Source: Hyphomicrobiales bacterium (GTDB lineage Bacteria > Pseudomonadota > Alphaproteobacteria > Rhizobiales > Rhizobiaceae). From it: a DNA stretch of 64,000 nucleotides. The notes beneath the pieces were generated by a model. That model was not told the DNA's origin. It was given only the letters and a program-made list of their open reading frames with translations, and did no database searches. Both the position numbers and the translations under genes were made by a program. Location: the NCBI GenBank assembly GCA_026400435.1, contig JAPLOZ010000092.1:34435-98434 (forward strand), written 5' to 3'. The number at the start of each line of letters is the position of its first letter. Position 1 is the stretch's first letter. Below, piece by piece: positions 1 to 9,077 of this stretch.

Positions 1-1634
1 ATCGGCTGCGCGCGTCGCTGAAGGGCGTTGCCGACATGCCGCGGGCGCTGACCCGGCTGGCGCTTAACCGCGGCGGCCCGCGCGACCTCGGCGCAATCAG
101 CGCCGGCTTCGCCGCAGCGGCCGAAATCGCCGACACGTTTGCCGGCGTGGAGTTATCGCAGGAACTGGCGGAGGCCATGCAGGCGATCGCCATGCTGCCG
201 AAGGATTTCGCGCGGCATCTGCGGGCGGCGCTTGCCGACGAACTGCCGCTGCTCAAGCGCGACGGCGGTTTCCTGCGCCACGGCTACGACCGCGACCTCG
301 ACGACGCGCGGAGCCTGCGAGACGAATCGCGGCGGGTGATCCTCGGGCTGGAGCGCGGGCTGATCGAGGAGACCGGCATACGGTCGCTCAAGATCCGGCA
401 CAACAATGTGCTTGGCTATTACATCGAGGTGACCGCCAACCACGCGGCGATCATGACCGGCACCGACGAGGCCAAGGGGCGTTTCATCCACCGCCAGACG
501 ATGGCCAGCGCGATGCGTTTCACCACCACCGAGCTTGCCGGGCTGGAGAGCAAGATCGCCAATGCGGCAGACCGGGCGCTGTCGATCGAACTGGCGGCCT
601 TCGACCGGCTGGTCGCAGAGGCGGTGGCTTCGGCCGATGCGATCCGTGCCGGCGCAGACGCGCTCGGCGTGCTTGACGTGTCATCGGCACTGGCCTGCCT
701 GGCGCTGGCCGACGATTACTGCCGGCCGGTGGTGGACGACAGCCTTGCCTTCGCGATCAAGGCCGGCCGGCATCCCGTCGTAGAGCAGGCGCTGCGGCGG
801 CAGGCCGAAACTCCGTTCGTCGCCAACGACTGCGACCTCTCGCCGGAGGACGGTGGGAGGAGCGGCGCGATCTGGCTGCTGACCGGCCCCAACATGGGCG
901 GCAAGTCGACCTTCCTGCGCCAGAACGCGCTGATTGCGATGCTCGCCCAGGTCGGCAGCTATGTGCCGGCGCGCGCGGCCCACATCGGCGTAGTTGACCG
1001 GCTTTTCAGCAGGGTTGGCGCTTCGGACGATCTGGCGCGCGGGCGCTCGACCTTCATGGTCGAGATGGTGGAGACCGCCGCGATCCTCAACCAGGCGGGC
1101 GAAAGGAGCCTTGTGATCCTCGACGAGATCGGGCGCGGCACGGCGACCTTCGACGGCCTGTCGATCGCCTGGGCGGCGGTCGAGTATTTGCACGAGGAGA
1201 ACCGCGCCAGGGCGATCTTCGCCACGCATTTCCACGAGATGACTGCGCTGTCGACGAAACTTAGCCGGCTGCGCAATGTGACGATGCGGGTCAAGGAATG
1301 GGAAGGCGACGTGGTCTTCCTGCACGAGGTAGCGAAGGGCGCGGCGGACCGGAGCTACGGCGTGCAGGTGGCGCGGCTGGCCGGCCTGCCCGCTGCCGTG
1401 GTGAACCGCGCAAAGGACGTGCTGGCGCAACTCGAGAGCGGCGAGACGGCGGGCAAGGCCGAAAAGCTGATCGACGACCTCCCGCTGTTTTCAGCGGCAC
1501 TGAAACGCGAGACGCCGGTGGCTGCCAAGACCGACCCGGTGGGCGCGGCGCTTGCTGGTATCAACCCCGACGAGCTGACGCCGAAAGAAGCGTTGGAAGC
1601 GCTGTACCGCCTGAAGGGGCTGGGTGGTGGGTGA
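1..1634 (+). CDS. mutS: DNA mismatch repair protein MutS, 3' part (5' end outside window)
   Basis: MutS recognises mismatched base pairs and uses ATP to recruit MutL for repair. The reading frame is already open at base 3, so the gene starts upstream of the window; the ATG at 36 is internal. The visible part has the clamp/lever region, then the ABC-type ATPase: Walker [12 protein letters not shown], Walker [16 protein letters not shown] and the FATHFHEM switch. The end (GLGGG) is the usual MutS C-terminus. The stop overlaps the GTG start of the next gene by 11 bp. Recognition is certain; only the N-terminal mismatch-binding domain is missing because of the window edge. Confidence 0.97.
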   Translation, partial: RLRASLKGVADMPRALTRLALNRGGPRDLGAISAGFAAAAEIADTFAGVELSQELAEAMQAIAMLPKDFARHLRAALADELPLLKRDGGFLRHGYDRDLDDARSLRDESRRVILGLERGLIEETGIRSLKIRHNNVLGYYIEVTANHAAIMTGTDEAKGRFIHRQTMASAMRFTTTELAGLESKIANAADRALSIELAAFDRLVAEAVASADAIRAGADALGVLDVSSALACLALADDYCRPVVDDSLAFAIKAGRHPVVEQALRRQAETPFVANDCDLSPEDGGRSGAIWLLTGPNMGGKSTFLRQNALIAMLAQVGSYVPARAAHIGVVDRLFSRVGASDDLARGRSTFMVEMVETAAILNQAGERSLVILDEIGRGTATFDGLSIAWAAVEYLHEENRARAIFATHFHEMTALSTKLSRLRNVTMRVKEWEGDVVFLHEVAKGAADRSYGVQVARLAGLPAAVVNRAKDVLAQLESGETAGKAEKLIDDLPLFSAALKRETPVAAKTDPVGAALAGINPDELTPKEALEALYRLKGLGGG

Positions 1635-2613
1635 GGCCGCACGCCTCGTTCTCACTCTCTCCAGGGTGTGCCTGACGCTCCGGCATCCGCTCCTGATCTG
1701 GCGATTTGCGAGAAGGCTAAGGTATTTTCCCAATCTGGCACTGCCGCGGACGTATCATGAAAAGATGCTCTGGCGAAAAGTGGTTGATCGAAACCCGCTT
1801 TTCGTACGCCTGACCGACAAGATCCTTTGCAAGGAGTGGGTGAGGGTCAAGGCACCGCATCTCGCTGTCCCGATCACGGAATGGACGGGGCTGGACGCCC
1901 GGGACATACCCGGTCGGCTGCTCGAAGGTGATGTCGTCGTGAAACTCAATGCGGGCTGCAACATGAACGCGTTCTTGTCGGCAGGTCAGCCTTCACGCGA
2001 CGAAATCCATCGCCTGAGCCAACAGTGGTTCAGCAAGCGCCACGGAAGGCGCCACGGCGAGTGGGCCTACGGTCCTATCGTTCGGCGACTGCTTGTTGAG
2101 CAACGGCTGGTCCTCGGCGGGGACCGACTGCCGACTGACATCAAAGTTCATGTTTGCGGGGGACAAGTTTGCCACGTCTGGGTCGAAGATCGCATTGGTC
2201 GGCGATCGCTGTTGCTTGACTCACGGGGCGCCGCGCTTGCCGGACGTGACTCGGACTACCCAGGCGAAGATCAGGCGCTTCCATTCAGCGAACGGCTTTC
2301 GAAACTTGTTCGCGAAGCGGTCGCGAACGCCGCTCTGCTTGCTTCGGACATGGACTATATCCGGGTTGACTTTCTGGTAGCCGAGAACAAGCTCTTTGTG
2401 GGGGAACTGACTGTCTATTCGGCTTCCGGCTACGGCACCTGGTCTAATCCAGCCATAGCCCAGAATGCTGCAAGGATGTGGGATTTGAAGAAGTCTCACT
2501 TCCTGCGGGAAAGGCGGAAGGGACTGTCGGGTTTCTATGCGAAAGCACTGTTGGCGGCGCTGGAGGCCCGATCGGCCGACACATCCGATTCATGCGCGGC
2601 CGGAAATGCTTGA
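1624..2613 (+). CDS. TupA-like ATP-grasp domain protein
   Basis: A 329-residue protein resembling the TupA-like ATP-grasp family, named after a teichuronopeptide synthesis enzyme of Bacillus; relatives sit in polysaccharide loci. Family hallmarks seen are the N-terminal segment [13 protein letters not shown], the VVKLNAGCN strand, the [12 protein letters not shown] segment and the DYIRVDFLV...[10 protein letters not shown] end, which carries likely metal/ATP ligands. The start is a GTG inside the mutS 3' end, needed to keep the family's N-terminal helix. Codon use is slightly less GC-biased than mutS. The acceptor substrate is unknown; it probably ligates an amino acid to a glycan or nucleotide sugar, which is inference. 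Confidence 0.75.
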   Translation: MVGEAARLVLTLSRVCLTLRHPLLIWRFARRLRYFPNLALPRTYHEKMLWRKVVDRNPLFVRLTDKILCKEWVRVKAPHLAVPITEWTGLDARDIPGRLLEGDVVVKLNAGCNMNAFLSAGQPSRDEIHRLSQQWFSKRHGRRHGEWAYGPIVRRLLVEQRLVLGGDRLPTDIKVHVCGGQVCHVWVEDRIGRRSLLLDSRGAALAGRDSDYPGEDQALPFSERLSKLVREAVANAALLASDMDYIRVDFLVAENKLFVGELTVYSASGYGTWSNPAIAQNAARMWDLKKSHFLRERRKGLSGFYAKALLAALEARSADTSDSCAAGNA

Positions 2614-2634
2614 AGTAGAAATGTCTCGCAGCGG

Positions 2635-3735
2635 ATGGACGAATTGACGCTGGCACAGAACGTGAAACGCGCGTTGTATCGTCTGATCGCCGCATCGATG
2701 ATGATGTCCGCCGTGGCCGGCTGCACCAGCATCTCTTACTATGTGCAATCGTTGCAGGGCCACGCCGAGATCATGGCGGCGCGCAAGAGCGTCGCCGGGC
2801 TGGTCGACAATCCCGCGACACCCGAGCCATTGCGCGCCCGGTTGGAGGAAGCTAGCGCCATCAGGCAGTTTGCCACCGACAGTCTGGGACTGCCTGACAA
2901 CAACAGCTACCGCAGCTACGTCGACGTTGGGCGCGACTATGTGACCTTGGCTGTGTTCGCGGCGCCTGAATTCTCGCTTGCGCCCATGACTTGGTGCGTC
3001 CCGGTCTATGGCTGTGTTCCCTACCGGGGATATTTTTCCAAGCAGGGTGCGGTCGAAACTGCAACCGGGCTGAAAGCGCAGGGTCTCGACGTGCATGTCA
3101 GCGGCGTCACCGCCTACTCCACACTTGGCTGGTCGAGTGACCCGCTGTTGAACACGATGCTGCGGCAGGACGATACCTACCTCGCGGGACTTGTCTTTCA
3201 CGAGCTGGCCCACCAGCGGGTCTATGTGAACGGCGACTCCGCGTTCAACGAGGCCTTCGCGGTCGCCGTCGAAACGAGCGGCGTCAAAAGATGGCTGCGT
3301 GAGACGGGCAACCTGGCGGGATTGCGCGGCTATGAGGCCGAGATCAAGCGCGGCAACGATTTTTACGCGCTGGTGGCTCAGGCCCGGTCAGACCTGGCTC
3401 AGATCTATGACGGACCCGCAAGCATACAGAGCAAGCGGACAGCCAAGGCAGCAGCGATCGAACGGCTCCGCACGCGTTACCGGATCACGCGCGACCGGCG
3501 CTGGGGCGGATACCGCGGATACGACGCGTGGTTCGATAGCCCGATCAACAACGCCAAGCTGGCCGCCACAACCGTCTACAGCGATCAGGTTCCGGCGTTC
3601 CTGCACCTGTTCGACCTCTGTTCCGGCAACTACGCGCGCTTCTATGCGGCGGTCCGGCGGCTCGGCGCATTGGAAAGGGAACAGCGGGAGGACGCGCTCA
3701 AGGCGACGAATGGATGTGGAGCCGCGTCTCGCTAG
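2635..3735 (+). CDS. Predicted aminopeptidase, membrane lipoprotein
   Basis: A 366-residue protein of the predicted aminopeptidase family (Pfam Aminopep type). A lipoprotein signal ends in SAVAGC, with Cys30 as the likely lipidated residue, so it should be anchored in a membrane facing the periplasm. A zinc-peptidase motif HELAH lies at about residues 189-193, followed by NEAFA at 205-209, where Glu206 is the likely third metal ligand. It starts 21 bp after the TupA-like gene, possibly in the same transcript. The substrate is unknown; family annotation as aminopeptidase rests on the motif, not on chemistry I can see. Confidence 0.8.
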   Translation: MDELTLAQNVKRALYRLIAASMMMSAVAGCTSISYYVQSLQGHAEIMAARKSVAGLVDNPATPEPLRARLEEASAIRQFATDSLGLPDNNSYRSYVDVGRDYVTLAVFAAPEFSLAPMTWCVPVYGCVPYRGYFSKQGAVETATGLKAQGLDVHVSGVTAYSTLGWSSDPLLNTMLRQDDTYLAGLVFHELAHQRVYVNGDSAFNEAFAVAVETSGVKRWLRETGNLAGLRGYEAEIKRGNDFYALVAQARSDLAQIYDGPASIQSKRTAKAAAIERLRTRYRITRDRRWGGYRGYDAWFDSPINNAKLAATTVYSDQVPAFLHLFDLCSGNYARFYAAVRRLGALEREQREDALKATNGCGAASR

Positions 3736-3829
3736 GTTCTGACTGCATCTTCGTCGGCAGTCCGGCAGGCTGAAGGGCGAAATGGCCGATGGGCCACGCC
3801 ATCGTGCCGAGCATGGATGGGTTCGCCGG

Positions 3830-5563
3830 TCAGACTGCTGTCTTGCGGAGCATATTGCCGACTGCCGCCCGCAGCTTGCCACTGGAGAGTGGCTTGTGCA
3901 GCAACACAAAGCCGCTGGCGTGAGCTTCGGCGATGCGGTCGGGGGCAGTGTCGCCTGTCAGAATGATCGCAGGGATTGTCGTGGAAAAATGCTGTCGCAG
4001 TGCCGCAATTGACGTAAGTCCGGTTTCCTGCCCCGAGAGCCGGTAGTCGCAGATGATGAGGTCGGGGCACTGCCCAGGTTGCGGGTACCGCATGACGATC
4101 TCGCTCGCCGATCCTGCGACTGCAACTGTATGCCCCCAGCCTGTCAGCAAACTGTACATCGCGTCGCGGATGGCGGCATCGTCGTCGACTACGCAAATCA
4201 GAGAGCTTGTGACTGCAGGAACAATGGGATCGGCGACCACGGCGGCGCTGGTGGCCTTGGGGACTGCCACCCGGAACACGCTGCCGCTTCCGGGAACGGA
4301 CCTAAAAGTAGTCTCGACTCCCAAGAGATCGGCAGACCGTCGCACGATAGCGAGGCCCAGACCCACTCCCTTCGACCGGTCGCGTTCTGGATTGTCGATC
4401 TGATAGAATTCCTGAAAGATCCGGTCATGCTCCGCTTCCGGGATGCCGCGGCCCGTGTCCCAAATCTCGATCGACACATCGGCGCCACGCCGCCGACACC
4501 CGATCAGGACGCCGCCCTTGTCGGTATAGCGCACGGCGTTGGAGAGGATATTGCGCAGTATGCGATCCAGCATCACCGGGTCGCTATCGACCAGCATGGA
4601 ACACGGATGCTGGCGCAAGGTGATCTGCTTGGCGGCGGCCTCGTCGGCATGGTCACGGATCAGGCGATCGAGCATTGCCGACATGGCGACCGGCTCCCGG
4701 TGAACCTGCACCGCGCCGGCATCAAGCTTTGAGATGTCGAGCAGCCCTACGAACAACTCGTCCAGCGCGGCGACTGACTTGACGATCTGTTCCAGGAGGC
4801 GGCGCGACACGGCATCCATCTTGCGCCCGCTGAGCGCACCCACGAACAGGCCAAGAGCATGCACCGGTTGGCGAAGGTCGTGGCTGGCGGCGGCCAGAAA
4901 CTGCGACTTTGCCAAATTGGCTTGTTCAGCGACAAGTTTCTGCCGGCTGAGGTCGCTGGCCAAGTCGAGATTGGCAAATCCGAGGCGCAGACTCGCGATC
5001 AGTTGCCGGCTGTACTGCAGCGCGATCAATGGCATCGCCATCAAAAACATGGTCTCCAATCCGGCCAGAAGCTCGAAATGAGGATAACGGTGATACAGCG
5101 CTAGAAAGACATGCGGGGACATCATCGGAAACAGGAAAATCAGGTAGGTCGGCAGGTACGCGCCAAATACGATGGCACCCGCCGAACCTAGCCCTGCCCA
5201 CGCGACGATAAGTACCAATGCCTGGGTGACATCGTCAGCCGAACTCAACAGCAAGGCGCCGCAGCCCCAGGCAATGCCTTCGATAAGCGCCATCGCGGTG
5301 AACAGCGCCATCCAGAGGCGCCAGGCAGCATCAACGGGTGAAGCGCGTCGATAGGCGACGATCAGCGCGAAATGTACAACAGCCAGGCCGACAATGCTCA
5401 GGCCCCAGCCAACGGCCCGGATTTGCGGGGTCTCGGCGCTGTGCCCCACTGTCGCGATCAACACGGCGACACAGGCAGCGCTGAACAGGCCCACCGGCGT
5501 TTGCCGGTAGAGCGACCGGATCTGAGCGGCCCTGATACGGTCGATGTCTGCCAACGCTTTCAA
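3830..5563 (-). CDS. Hybrid sensor histidine kinase with C-terminal receiver domain
   Basis: A 577-residue membrane sensor. Six predicted membrane segments fill residues 25-183, followed by a short coiled linker, the HisKA box ASHDLRQPVHAL with phospho-acceptor His228, the ATPase N box near RNILSNAVRY, G boxes DTGRGIP and GVGLGLAI, and a receiver domain with VVDDD and phospho-acceptor Asp506 in ICDYRL. There is no large periplasmic domain, so it probably senses within the membrane. The start is TTG with GGAG four bases upstream. It follows the secreted-protein gene on the same strand and is divergent from the LuxR-type regulator at 6448, its likely partner. Confidence 0.93.
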   Translation of the reverse strand: MKALADIDRIRAAQIRSLYRQTPVGLFSAACVAVLIATVGHSAETPQIRAVGWGLSIVGLAVVHFALIVAYRRASPVDAAWRLWMALFTAMALIEGIAWGCGALLLSSADDVTQALVLIVAWAGLGSAGAIVFGAYLPTYLIFLFPMMSPHVFLALYHRYPHFELLAGLETMFLMAMPLIALQYSRQLIASLRLGFANLDLASDLSRQKLVAEQANLAKSQFLAAASHDLRQPVHALGLFVGALSGRKMDAVSRRLLEQIVKSVAALDELFVGLLDISKLDAGAVQVHREPVAMSAMLDRLIRDHADEAAAKQITLRQHPCSMLVDSDPVMLDRILRNILSNAVRYTDKGGVLIGCRRRGADVSIEIWDTGRGIPEAEHDRIFQEFYQIDNPERDRSKGVGLGLAIVRRSADLLGVETTFRSVPGSGSVFRVAVPKATSAAVVADPIVPAVTSSLICVVDDDAAIRDAMYSLLTGWGHTVAVAGSASEIVMRYPQPGQCPDLIICDYRLSGQETGLTSIAALRQHFSTTIPAIILTGDTAPDRIAEAHASGFVLLHKPLSSGKLRAAVGNMLRKTAV

Positions 5564-5644
5564 AAGCTCCGAGGCAAGCGTGTCTCGCCTCAGAGCTATT
5601 CCTGTATGATTGTCCCCACAAGCGGGACCCCGCGATGGCCCCGA

Positions 5645-6283
5645 CTACTGTCCGGCCGTGACGGAAAATCCTGTAATCTTCACGGTCACCGGCGGATCAG
5701 CCGGCAGGCTGGCCTGAGCAAAAATGCCGAATTGCAGCGGTCCGGGCGGCATCTGGGCGCGGACCGACTTGACCTTTATCCCGTCCACGGAAAGGGTCAG
5801 CACCCCGGCCTTGGCCTGCACCAGAAGCGTATGCACCGTACCCGGTGCGGTGTTGAAGCCGTCAACCTTCACGCCGGTAAAGATTGCGCTCCAGACGTTG
5901 TTCACCTTTTTGTAGAGCGCAGCATTGGCGTCATCGCCAACGAGGAACATGAACAGGTTGCTGGCGTCGAGGCCCCAGAATTGGATTCCACTGCTCAAAG
6001 GATTGCCGGCTACGGGGGGAGGGAACACCACCTCCTGACAATAATCGCCATTGTTGGCGTTGAAGGTCAGGTTCATGGTCGCTCCCGCGGAAATGTCCTT
6101 GTTCAGCTCGATCTGCATGGCGGGCGGGACAATCTTTATATTGCTGAACGACATGTCCCATCCGCCGCTGTCATCGGCAAACTTGTCCTCGAAAATAGAA
6201 ACGCCACTTTGGCCTTCACAGGCCAGGGCGGCGGTTGCAAATGCCACCTGCAAGGCGGCGGCGATCATCAATCTGCGGGTCAT
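5645..6283 (-). CDS. Secreted protein of unknown function, jelly-roll/LamG-like
   Basis: A 212-residue protein beginning MTRRLMIAAALQ; a signal peptide ends near ALACEG. I chose this ATG rather than the ORF-track start 14 codons upstream because it places the signal peptide at the N-terminus. The mature part is rich in beta strands with patterns such as SSGIQFWGLD, NLFMFLVGDD and VTVKITGFSV, as in concanavalin-like domains that bind sugars or coat surfaces. No catalytic residues can be assigned. It lies 81 bp upstream of the hybrid kinase gene on the same strand, so it may be a ligand-binding accessory or output of that system; this is inference. Confidence 0.6.
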   Translation of the reverse strand: MTRRLMIAAALQVAFATAALACEGQSGVSIFEDKFADDSGGWDMSFSNIKIVPPAMQIELNKDISAGATMNLTFNANNGDYCQEVVFPPPVAGNPLSSGIQFWGLDASNLFMFLVGDDANAALYKKVNNVWSAIFTGVKVDGFNTAPGTVHTLLVQAKAGVLTLSVDGIKVKSVRAQMPPGPLQFGIFAQASLPADPPVTVKITGFSVTAGQ

Positions 6284-6358
6284 GTCCAAGCTCCGTTGCG
6301 ATCCATGGGTTCCAAGGATCGGCAAATCAGGACCTGTCGTAAATTGGACAGAGGTCCG

Positions 6359-6388
6359 CCGGGGTCCCGGGATGTCTCGGGACCCCGG
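6359..6388. promoter_or_regulatory. Long inverted repeat between divergent sensor operon and regulator
   Basis: CCGGGGTCCCG and CGGGACCCCGG form a perfect 11-bp inverted repeat around an 8-base loop, with no T-run. Just upstream, GGACCTGTC (6329-6337 region) and GACAGAGGTCC form a second, imperfect one. They sit in the 164-bp divergent promoter region, so they may be operators of the LuxR-type regulator at 6448 or a structured leader. Confidence 0.45.
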
Positions 6389-6447
6389 GGTTCAGGTAGG
6401 AACTATGGCCCATTGCCCCGTTCGGGCTTCGCCGCAATACTTGTCGG

Positions 6448-7077
6448 ATGAAAATCCTGATTGTCGATGATCACCCTGTCTTGCGCGCCGGCCTTGCGGC
6501 ACTTCTTGGTCAGGCTCGGGCGGGATCAACCATCATTGAGGCGGGCAATGCAGCCGAAGCTTTCAAGCAAGTCGATCTCTACCCCGACCTTGACATCGTG
6601 ATTCTCGATCTCGTGCTGCCCGACATGGGCGGGCTCTCGGTACTGGCAGAATTTGGCAGGCGCTGTCCTGGCCTGCCGGTGATCGTCCTGTCGTCGTCTG
6701 AAGATCCGCAAGGGGCACGGCGCGCCCTGTCCCAGGGGGCGCTTGGCTATGTTCCCAAATCGGCCAGCCAGAATACCCTGTCCGCTGCCATCGAACTGGT
6801 CATGTCGGGCGAAATCTATGTGCCGCCGATGCTGCTGAACGAAGTTGCCGGGGTGCACAGGAATGCATCCTCGGAGTCGATGCCGCCACTATTGACCGAG
6901 CGCCAGATACAGGTGCTGCGCCACCTTGACCTTGGCCAGCCCAACAAGACGATCGCGTTCAAGCTGGGTTTGTCGGAAAAGACCGTAAAGGCGCACATCA
7001 CCGCCATACTGAAGGCGCTGCACGCCCGCAACAGGACCCACGCCGTTTCCCTTGGCCGGCTTGCGGGGCTGATCTGA
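6448..7077 (+). CDS. Response regulator, NarL/FixJ (LuxR) family
   Basis: A 209-residue DNA-binding response regulator. The receiver domain (1-120) has the acidic pair in IVDDHP, phospho-acceptor Asp54 in VILDLVLPD, and Lys104 in YVPKSAS. The C-terminal LuxR-type helix-turn-helix covers about 146-205 (LLTERQIQVLRHL, LSEKTVKAHI). It is divergent from the secreted protein and hybrid kinase, which is the usual geometry for a partner regulator. Targets cannot be read from the sequence, but the inverted repeat upstream is a candidate binding site. The gene is full length for the family. Confidence 0.93.
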   Translation: MKILIVDDHPVLRAGLAALLGQARAGSTIIEAGNAAEAFKQVDLYPDLDIVILDLVLPDMGGLSVLAEFGRRCPGLPVIVLSSSEDPQGARRALSQGALGYVPKSASQNTLSAAIELVMSGEIYVPPMLLNEVAGVHRNASSESMPPLLTERQIQVLRHLDLGQPNKTIAFKLGLSEKTVKAHITAILKALHARNRTHAVSLGRLAGLI

Positions 7078-7094
7078 CATATCCCGCGTCAGCG

Positions 7095-7748
7095 TTACAC
7101 TCGCCCGCTGCCCCGCAACCCGCGCACCGCACTCGCCGCTCTTCTCGCCACGGTCACGCCCGCGCCGAGCGTCACCAGCCACAGCGCGGCGAGCAGGGTC
7201 TCGTTGCGGCCGTTCCAGAGCGGCTCGAGCATCGAGGCGAGTGCTGCGAAGGTCATCACGGCCATGCGATGCTGCTTTGCCATCGGGCCGGAGAAATCTG
7301 CTGGCAGCCCGCAGCTGCGGCCAAGCTCGCGGACATAGGCAGTGAGGATGGCAAGCGCCGCGGCGGCCCAGCCGAGCGCGGGATGGCCGATGCCGTAGCC
7401 TGCGCCAATGAAGATCAGCAGGTCGGAAACGCGATCGGGGAACTCGTTCCAGAAGCCGCCGTCGGGCGCGCTCTTGCCGGCTTCGATCGCCACCATGCCG
7501 TCGAAGAGGTTGCAGAGCAGCCTGAGCTGGCAGAACGCCGCGGCCGCAATCAGAAAGAGCGCGCGGGACGCGGCGCCTTCGCTGGATCCGGCGCACCAGA
7601 AAGCCGCGCCCGATAGTGCCGCGAAAACCATGCTGGCGATGGAAATCTGGTTTGGCGTGATGCGCGTCCGGGCAAGCCAGCCTGTGATGGCGCCGGCCCA
7701 TCCGGTCTGCCGGCTGGCGAGCGGGCGGCGGTTCTCAAGGTTAGCCAT
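7095..7748 (-). CDS. CDP-alcohol phosphatidyltransferase family protein with variant motif
   Basis: A 217-residue integral membrane protein of the family that joins CDP-diacylglycerol (or another CDP-alcohol) to an alcohol acceptor. The canonical pattern is DG-x2-AR-x8-G-x3-D-x3-D. Here Asp83-Gly84, Ala87, Asp105 and Asp109 are kept, but Arg is Ile, Gly is Asn and the spacer is four residues longer. All four metal-binding aspartate/glycine positions are therefore plausible, with altered geometry. It is the last gene of the PlsC/CdsA-like operon, overlapping the preceding gene by 8 bp. The acceptor alcohol is unknown; the layout resembles E. coli ynbA-ynbB. Confidence 0.82.
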   Translation of the reverse strand: MANLENRRPLASRQTGWAGAITGWLARTRITPNQISIASMVFAALSGAAFWCAGSSEGAASRALFLIAAAAFCQLRLLCNLFDGMVAIEAGKSAPDGGFWNEFPDRVSDLLIFIGAGYGIGHPALGWAAAALAILTAYVRELGRSCGLPADFSGPMAKQHRMAVMTFAALASMLEPLWNGRNETLLAALWLVTLGAGVTVARRAASAVRGLRGSGRV

Positions 7749-8136
7749 GACTTACCTTCTGGCGCCACAGCGCCGCGGCGTAGATGGTGGAATAAAGTGC
7801 GGTGACACCGGCGGGCAGCGCGATTGTGGCGAGGATCTCGGGCGTGCCTGCGAGCGTGTGGACCGTGGTGAGGATGGCAAGCGACAGAGCGATGGCGACG
7901 AGCGGCGGCAGGACCAGTGCCGCGATGCCGCTGAAACGCACCGCCAGAAATTCGATCATGCGCTTAAGGACCAACGTGATGGCAGCCGACAGGGCGCCCT
8001 GCACCATGCCGGCGACGAGCGGTTGCGGAAATGCGTGCGCGCGGTTGGCGAAGACGGCCCAGCCGCCCATTGCAAGGAAGGCGACGGCGACATGGACGAT
8101 CGAACGCTGCGCCAGGCTCTGTGTGGCTCCTGCCAT
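7741..8136 (-). CDS. Small integral membrane protein of unknown function
   Basis: A 131-residue protein starting MAGATQSLAQRS. The ORF-track version is 75 codons longer, but that extension is a shadow of the overlapping gene; the ATG chosen forms an ATGA overlap with the upstream stop. Three to four hydrophobic segments are visible (VAVAFLAMGGWAVF, GALSAAITLVL, ALVLPPLVAIALSLAIL, ALYSTIYAAALW). No known family is recognised. It is translationally coupled on both sides to lipid-synthesis genes, so it probably works with the CdsA-like and CDP-alcohol enzymes, perhaps as a subunit or lipid transporter; this is inference. Confidence 0.75.
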   Translation of the reverse strand: MAGATQSLAQRSIVHVAVAFLAMGGWAVFANRAHAFPQPLVAGMVQGALSAAITLVLKRMIEFLAVRFSGIAALVLPPLVAIALSLAILTTVHTLAGTPEILATIALPAGVTALYSTIYAAALWRQKVSHG

Positions 8137-9077
8137 CAGGTCCACCAGAAGCGCACCAGGTGGAAGAAGATCGGTGCGGAAAAGACGACCGAGTCGAGCC
8201 GGTCGATGAAACCGCCATGGCCGGCGATCGTGTGGCCCCAGTCCTTGACGCCGCGGTCGCGCTTGATGGCCGACATGACGAGGCCGCCGCAGAAGCCGAG
8301 CAATGCGATGACCAGCGCAAGCAGGCCCGCCTGGAACACCGTGAACGGCGTCATCCACCACAGCCCGGCGCCAACCAGCGTCGCGGAGAGAACGCCGCCC
8401 GCGAAACCCTCGACGGTCTTGGACGGCGACAGGCGCGGCGCGATCTTACGCCTGCCGATGAGCTTGCCCCAGACATATTGCAGCACGTCCGAAAGCTGCA
8501 CGACGACGATCAGGAAGGCGATGAGCAGCACGTTGCGGCCGTCGTAGCCCGGTATGTGCAGGTTGAGCAGCGCCGCCACATGCGAGGCGCAGAACACCGT
8601 GATCATCAGCGCCCACTGCATCTCGGCGATGCGCACGAGGTAGTCCTCGGTTTCTCCGCGCAGCGCCGAAAGGATCGGCAACAGCAGGAACACATAGACC
8701 GGAATGAAGATCGCGTAGAGCCCGTACCAGTCGATCCAGATCAGGTAGTACTGGTAGGGCAAGACGATGAAGAAGGAAGCGACCAGCGACCAGTGGTCGG
8801 CGCGCCGCGCGTGGGTCAGCGTCATGAATTCGCGCAGCGCCGCGAACGAGCAGAAGCCGAACAGCAGCACCACGCCGGTCTTGCCGCCGATGAAGGCGAT
8901 GGCGAGCAGCACCGCCATCACCCACCACGCCCGGATGCGGTCGTTGAGGTTCTCGATCGCCAGGTTGGCGCCGTCGGGCGAGTAGCGGCGCTGCAGCGCG
9001 TAGCCAACCAGGGAGGCGAACACCAGGACGGCGGCGATGCCGTATAGCAGATGGATGAGGTCGGGGTGGATTCGCAT
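8136..9077 (-). CDS. Phosphatidate cytidylyltransferase (CdsA-like)
   Basis: A 313-residue, multi-pass membrane enzyme that would make CDP-diacylglycerol from phosphatidate and CTP. The family signature is complete: SAIKRDRGVKDWGH followed by GHGGFIDRLD, with a conserved SPSKTVEGFAGG upstream. I chose the ATG at 9077 because it overlaps the PlsC-like stop (ATGA); the longer ORF start is not credible. Being longer and in a dedicated operon, it is likely a second, specialised copy (YnbB-like) beside the housekeeping cdsA expected near frr/uppS, which is not in this window. Confidence 0.9.
   Translation of the reverse strand: MRIHPDLIHLLYGIAAVLVFASLVGYALQRRYSPDGANLAIENLNDRIRAWWVMAVLLAIAFIGGKTGVVLLFGFCSFAALREFMTLTHARRADHWSLVASFFIVLPYQYYLIWIDWYGLYAIFIPVYVFLLLPILSALRGETEDYLVRIAEMQWALMITVFCASHVAALLNLHIPGYDGRNVLLIAFLIVVVQLSDVLQYVWGKLIGRRKIAPRLSPSKTVEGFAGGVLSATLVGAGLWWMTPFTVFQAGLLALVIALLGFCGGLVMSAIKRDRGVKDWGHTIAGHGGFIDRLDSVVFSAPIFFHLVRFWWT

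Noticed and set aside
6359-6388. The large inverted repeat as a terminator
   Set aside because: It lies between two divergent starts, where no transcript ends, and lacks a T-run.
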